Shown one piece after another: positions 61,918-64,000 of a stretch of DNA of 64,000 bases. Position 1 is the first letter of the stretch. Every line of letters starts with the position of its first letter. The DNA lies in NCBI RefSeq assembly GCF_009363075.1, contig NZ_CP045293.1:2728001-2792000 (forward strand), given 5' to 3'. This stretch comes from Paenibacillus guangzhouensis. GTDB taxonomy: Bacteria; Bacillota; Bacilli; Paenibacillales; Paenibacillaceae. A model generated the notes under the pieces. It did no database searches and was not told the DNA's origin. It saw only the letters and a list, made by a program, of their open reading frames with translations. Position numbers and translations under genes: made by a program.

Positions 61918-63279
61918 TCAAACATCCTTTCGTTTGGGTTGATTATAAATAGCGGCGATGATACAAAATCCGAATACGGTAATCCATAGTCCGCGCTGAA
62001 TCACCTGCGGCATTCCAGCAAGTATTAAGGTAAATGCCGTAAAGGCGTAACAGGCGGCCATGCAATAAAAAAGTCGAGTGATTTGACCTTGCTGCGAAAG
62101 ACCGACCAGCCGCCATTCGCGAATGCCCATAAGAAACAACGGCAATCCAAGAAGAAGACCGATCACAGTAAGTATAGGTACAAATGAACGAAGTCTTGAC
62201 TCCATGAGCTGAAATTGAAAAGCTTGCTCAGCGAGTACAGGCTTTTCGCTCCAAAATTCGAACAACTTTGTTTTAAAGAAATCTAAATCGATCCATCGCT
62301 CTGGTATCATTTCAGAAGGAATATAGAAGGAATAACGGGTGTACGGCCATAGCATAACCACCATCCCTGCAAGGCTCAAACAAGCTGTGACCCGCGTCCA
62401 TATCAATCGGCGTTCTTGTCTCAGCGCATCACTTGCATAACCCGTGTGCAAGGCTGAACGTAAACGCCGAAATACGTGTAGGAGCAGCTTACGCATCAGA
62501 AGCAAGGATAGCCCAATAACCAAGAAACCCGTCAAGGATGGAAGCAAACGCGGCAATTGCTGCATCAAGCGCATTTTGTGCTCCCCGATTTGAATCGTAT
62601 AACTGTTAAGCGGCAATTGGTTTGCCTGCAGCACCACTTGCACATCACGCTCACCGCTCACGATGGCATCGGATGCTTCAAGCTCGATCGTTCCCACTCG
62701 CAAATCTGGCAACAAATCGCTCAAAACCCCTGCTGGTAGTAGCACTTCCGGCTTGGTGCCACTTGTCATCCATTCCAGTAAATGATTATCCTTCTGATAA
62801 ACACCTATAATTCGGAGTTTTTTATTCCGTATTGTGACTTCCATACCAATGACGTCGGTAGAGCCAAAGAGTCGTTCTGCCAAGTCTTCGCTTAGTACAA
62901 CAACATTGGAATCCTCCGACATGGATCTCTCCGTCATCATGCTGCCTTTCGATAGCCATAACGTTGTAAAATCAGTATATTTCCCGCCGATTCCCGCAAC
63001 TTGAACCGCTTCGGAACGCTTCCCTGCTTGCACAGGTACTTCCGCCTGCATTTTATAGGAACCCTTTCGCTGCCAAGCTTCAATAAGCTTGTTCGCCTCA
63101 CCATTCGTAAACCCTGGAGCTCCATCGTTGCCTTGCACGGCGTTCACCTGCATGATAATTCTATTGGAACCAACCGAACCACCAGATTGCTTCCATGTCA
63201 TGATTGCCGCTTCGGAGAACCCGCTGCTGAAGCACATCAGCAAGATGCCGATAGCCGCTAGAAATGTTCCCCAGCGCAT
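61918..63279 (-). CDS. MacB-type ABC permease protein
   Basis: About 453 residues from the ATG at 63279 (MRWGTFLAAIGILLM) with GAGAGGAGTG upstream; a GTG at 63288 is also possible. A first membrane segment is followed by a MacB periplasmic-core-like domain (about 30-235: VVVLSEDLAERLFGSTDVIGMEVTI, LRIIGVYQKD) and then about five membrane segments. An ATPase partner is not inside the window; it may lie upstream, off the right edge. The order adaptor-permease suggests a tripartite-like export or mechanotransmission complex. Confidence 0.75.
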   Translation of the reverse strand: MRWGTFLAAIGILLMCFSSGFSEAAIMTWKQSGGSVGSNRIIMQVNAVQGNDGAPGFTNGEANKLIEAWQRKGSYKMQAEVPVQAGKRSEAVQVAGIGGKYTDFTTLWLSKGSMMTERSMSEDSNVVVLSEDLAERLFGSTDVIGMEVTIRNKKLRIIGVYQKDNHLLEWMTSGTKPEVLLPAGVLSDLLPDLRVGTIELEASDAIVSGERDVQVVLQANQLPLNSYTIQIGEHKMRLMQQLPRLLPSLTGFLVIGLSLLLMRKLLLHVFRRLRSALHTGYASDALRQERRLIWTRVTACLSLAGMVVMLWPYTRYSFYIPSEMIPERWIDLDFFKTKLFEFWSEKPVLAEQAFQFQLMESRLRSFVPILTVIGLLLGLPLFLMGIREWRLVGLSQQGQITRLFYCMAACYAFTAFTLILAGMPQVIQRGLWITVFGFCIIAAIYNQPKRKDV

Positions 63280-63284
63280 CGTTC

Positions 63285-64000
63285 TCACTCCTCTCCCTCT
63301 CCACCTGCAAACAATACTCGTTGGCCTTCTTTGAGCTGTTTGTTGCTAGATATGACGATTCGCTCGCTTCCATTGAGGCCATCTTTGATCTGAGCATTCA
63401 GATCGTCAGAACTCTTTACAACCACCTTTGTTTTGCGAATGAAGTATTCCTTGCCAAGTGAACCTTCCCTTTCACCGATGTAATATACAAACGTACCATC
63501 CTCCTCACTTTTCCTTATCGCTTCATTAGGAATGAGAAGTCCTTTCATATCGGCATCCGCATCAGGTTCCTGCTTCCATTCAAAATCCCCATACTCACCT
63601 CCTTGAAGTCGCTTGTCATTCAGAGCAACGCGAATCTCCTTCTGCCTGCTTGGAGGCTTCGACTTGTCTGACTCTTCTTGCTTTTTGGTTTCAATGGCGC
63701 TTATTTTCCCTTGAACTACGGCATCGTCCAAGCTTGGGAAGGTAATATCGATTGATTGACCAACCTTAAGATATTTTGCTTGTTCTTCGGACACATCCGC
63801 TTTGAAGACAAATCCTCCCATTGACTTCTCTGTCACGGTAAAAGCCGCTGTACCGGGAGGAATCGTCATCCCAACCGTCGCCAGAACTTCTTCAACCGTT
63901 CCGTTCACGGTCGAAGTGAGCTTTGCGTTTTGTTCGACCTGTTTCTGCAAATCATTTATTTTGCGCTTCTGTGCGTTAAGCGTCAATTTGGCGCTTTCGA
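63285..64000 (-). CDS. HlyD-family periplasmic-adaptor-like protein, C-terminal part
   Basis: The reading frame is open to the right edge, so the N-terminus is outside the window. The visible part begins with a coiled coil (KRKINDLQKQVEQNAKL), then the lipoyl/barrel region VNGTVEEVLATVGMTIPPGTAAF, a beta-barrel with KYLKVGQSIDITFPSL and a C-terminal EGQRVLFAGGEGEE. This is the adaptor of MacAB-type systems. The stop lies 3 bp before the MacB GTG alternative start, so the genes are an operon. Confidence 0.82.
   Translation of the reverse strand, partial: ESAKLTLNAQKRKINDLQKQVEQNAKLTSTVNGTVEEVLATVGMTIPPGTAAFTVTEKSMGGFVFKADVSEEQAKYLKVGQSIDITFPSLDDAVVQGKISAIETKKQEESDKSKPPSRQKEIRVALNDKRLQGGEYGDFEWKQEPDADADMKGLLIPNEAIRKSEEDGTFVYYIGEREGSLGKEYFIRKTKVVVKSSDDLNAQIKDGLNGSERIVISSNKQLKEGQRVLFAGGEGEE

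Noticed and set aside
1-64000. CRISPR arrays, tRNA or rRNA genes
   Set aside because: No regularly spaced repeats and no tRNA- or rRNA-like segments were seen in any gap.

Overview
The window looks like a chromosomal segment of a spore-forming Firmicute, most probably Paenibacillus or a close relative. The reasons are the Bacillales gene order cotE / mutS-mutL / miaA-hfq / spoVK / ynbB-type gene / glnR-glnA, strong AGGAGG-type ribosome binding sites with frequent GTG and TTG starts, sporulation genes with SigE-like promoters, and many short transcription units closed by strong rho-independent hairpins. No rRNA, tRNA or CRISPR array was seen.

Layout. (1) 1-7515: a PBSX/Myoviridae-like contractile tail module on the minus strand (tail terminator, 58-aa protein, sheath, tube, tail chaperone with a -1 frameshift, tape measure, LysM protein, start of an XkdQ-like protein). 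Next to it is a control cassette: an ArpU-like activator, a divergent XRE repressor and an ImmA-type protease, with a cluster of ATAACT/AGTTAT operators. No terminase, portal or capsid gene lies between the control cassette and the tail genes, which suggests a headless phage-tail-like bacteriocin (tailocin) locus that continues off the left edge. (2) 7618-26034: conserved core region, all on the minus strand: glnRA with a GlnR box, the ynbB-type PLP enzyme, spoVK, a DUF218 protein, a DUF402 protein, a cyclophilin lipoprotein, a class A PBP, hfq, miaA, a methyltransferase, mutL, mutS, an amidoligase-like gene and cotE. (3) 26076-54233: mixed metabolic, transport and regulatory genes, among them an aromatic-acid-exporter-like protein, an SsuABC-type ABC transporter, an MFS pump with a divergent PadR regulator, an M32 carboxypeptidase, a beta carbonic anhydrase, a PadR-HAAS-DUF4097 operon, a two-component system, a TetR/MFS pair, a LysR regulator, an amidohydrolase, and a 1057-residue GNAT fusion protein. 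(4) 54388-60371: an AT-rich accessory island holding a Gabija-like pair (OLD-family ATPase/TOPRIM nuclease plus UvrD-like helicase). It is flanked by a frameshifted gene, a small unknown gene, the C-terminal stump of a large serine recombinase and the broken end of another gene. (5) 60471-64000: an operon entering from the right edge with an HlyD-type adaptor, a MacB-type permease and a solute-binding lipoprotein.

How the genes work together. The XRE/ImmA pair probably keeps the tail locus silent until the protease removes the repressor and the ArpU-like protein is expressed. GlnR probably controls its own glnRA operon through the box next to the promoter. Several drug-pump genes sit opposite their own repressors with palindromic operators in the shared promoter. 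The Gabija-like pair has adjacent stop and start codons and would act as one anti-phage unit. Functions are inferred from motifs and gene order read by eye; no database search was run.
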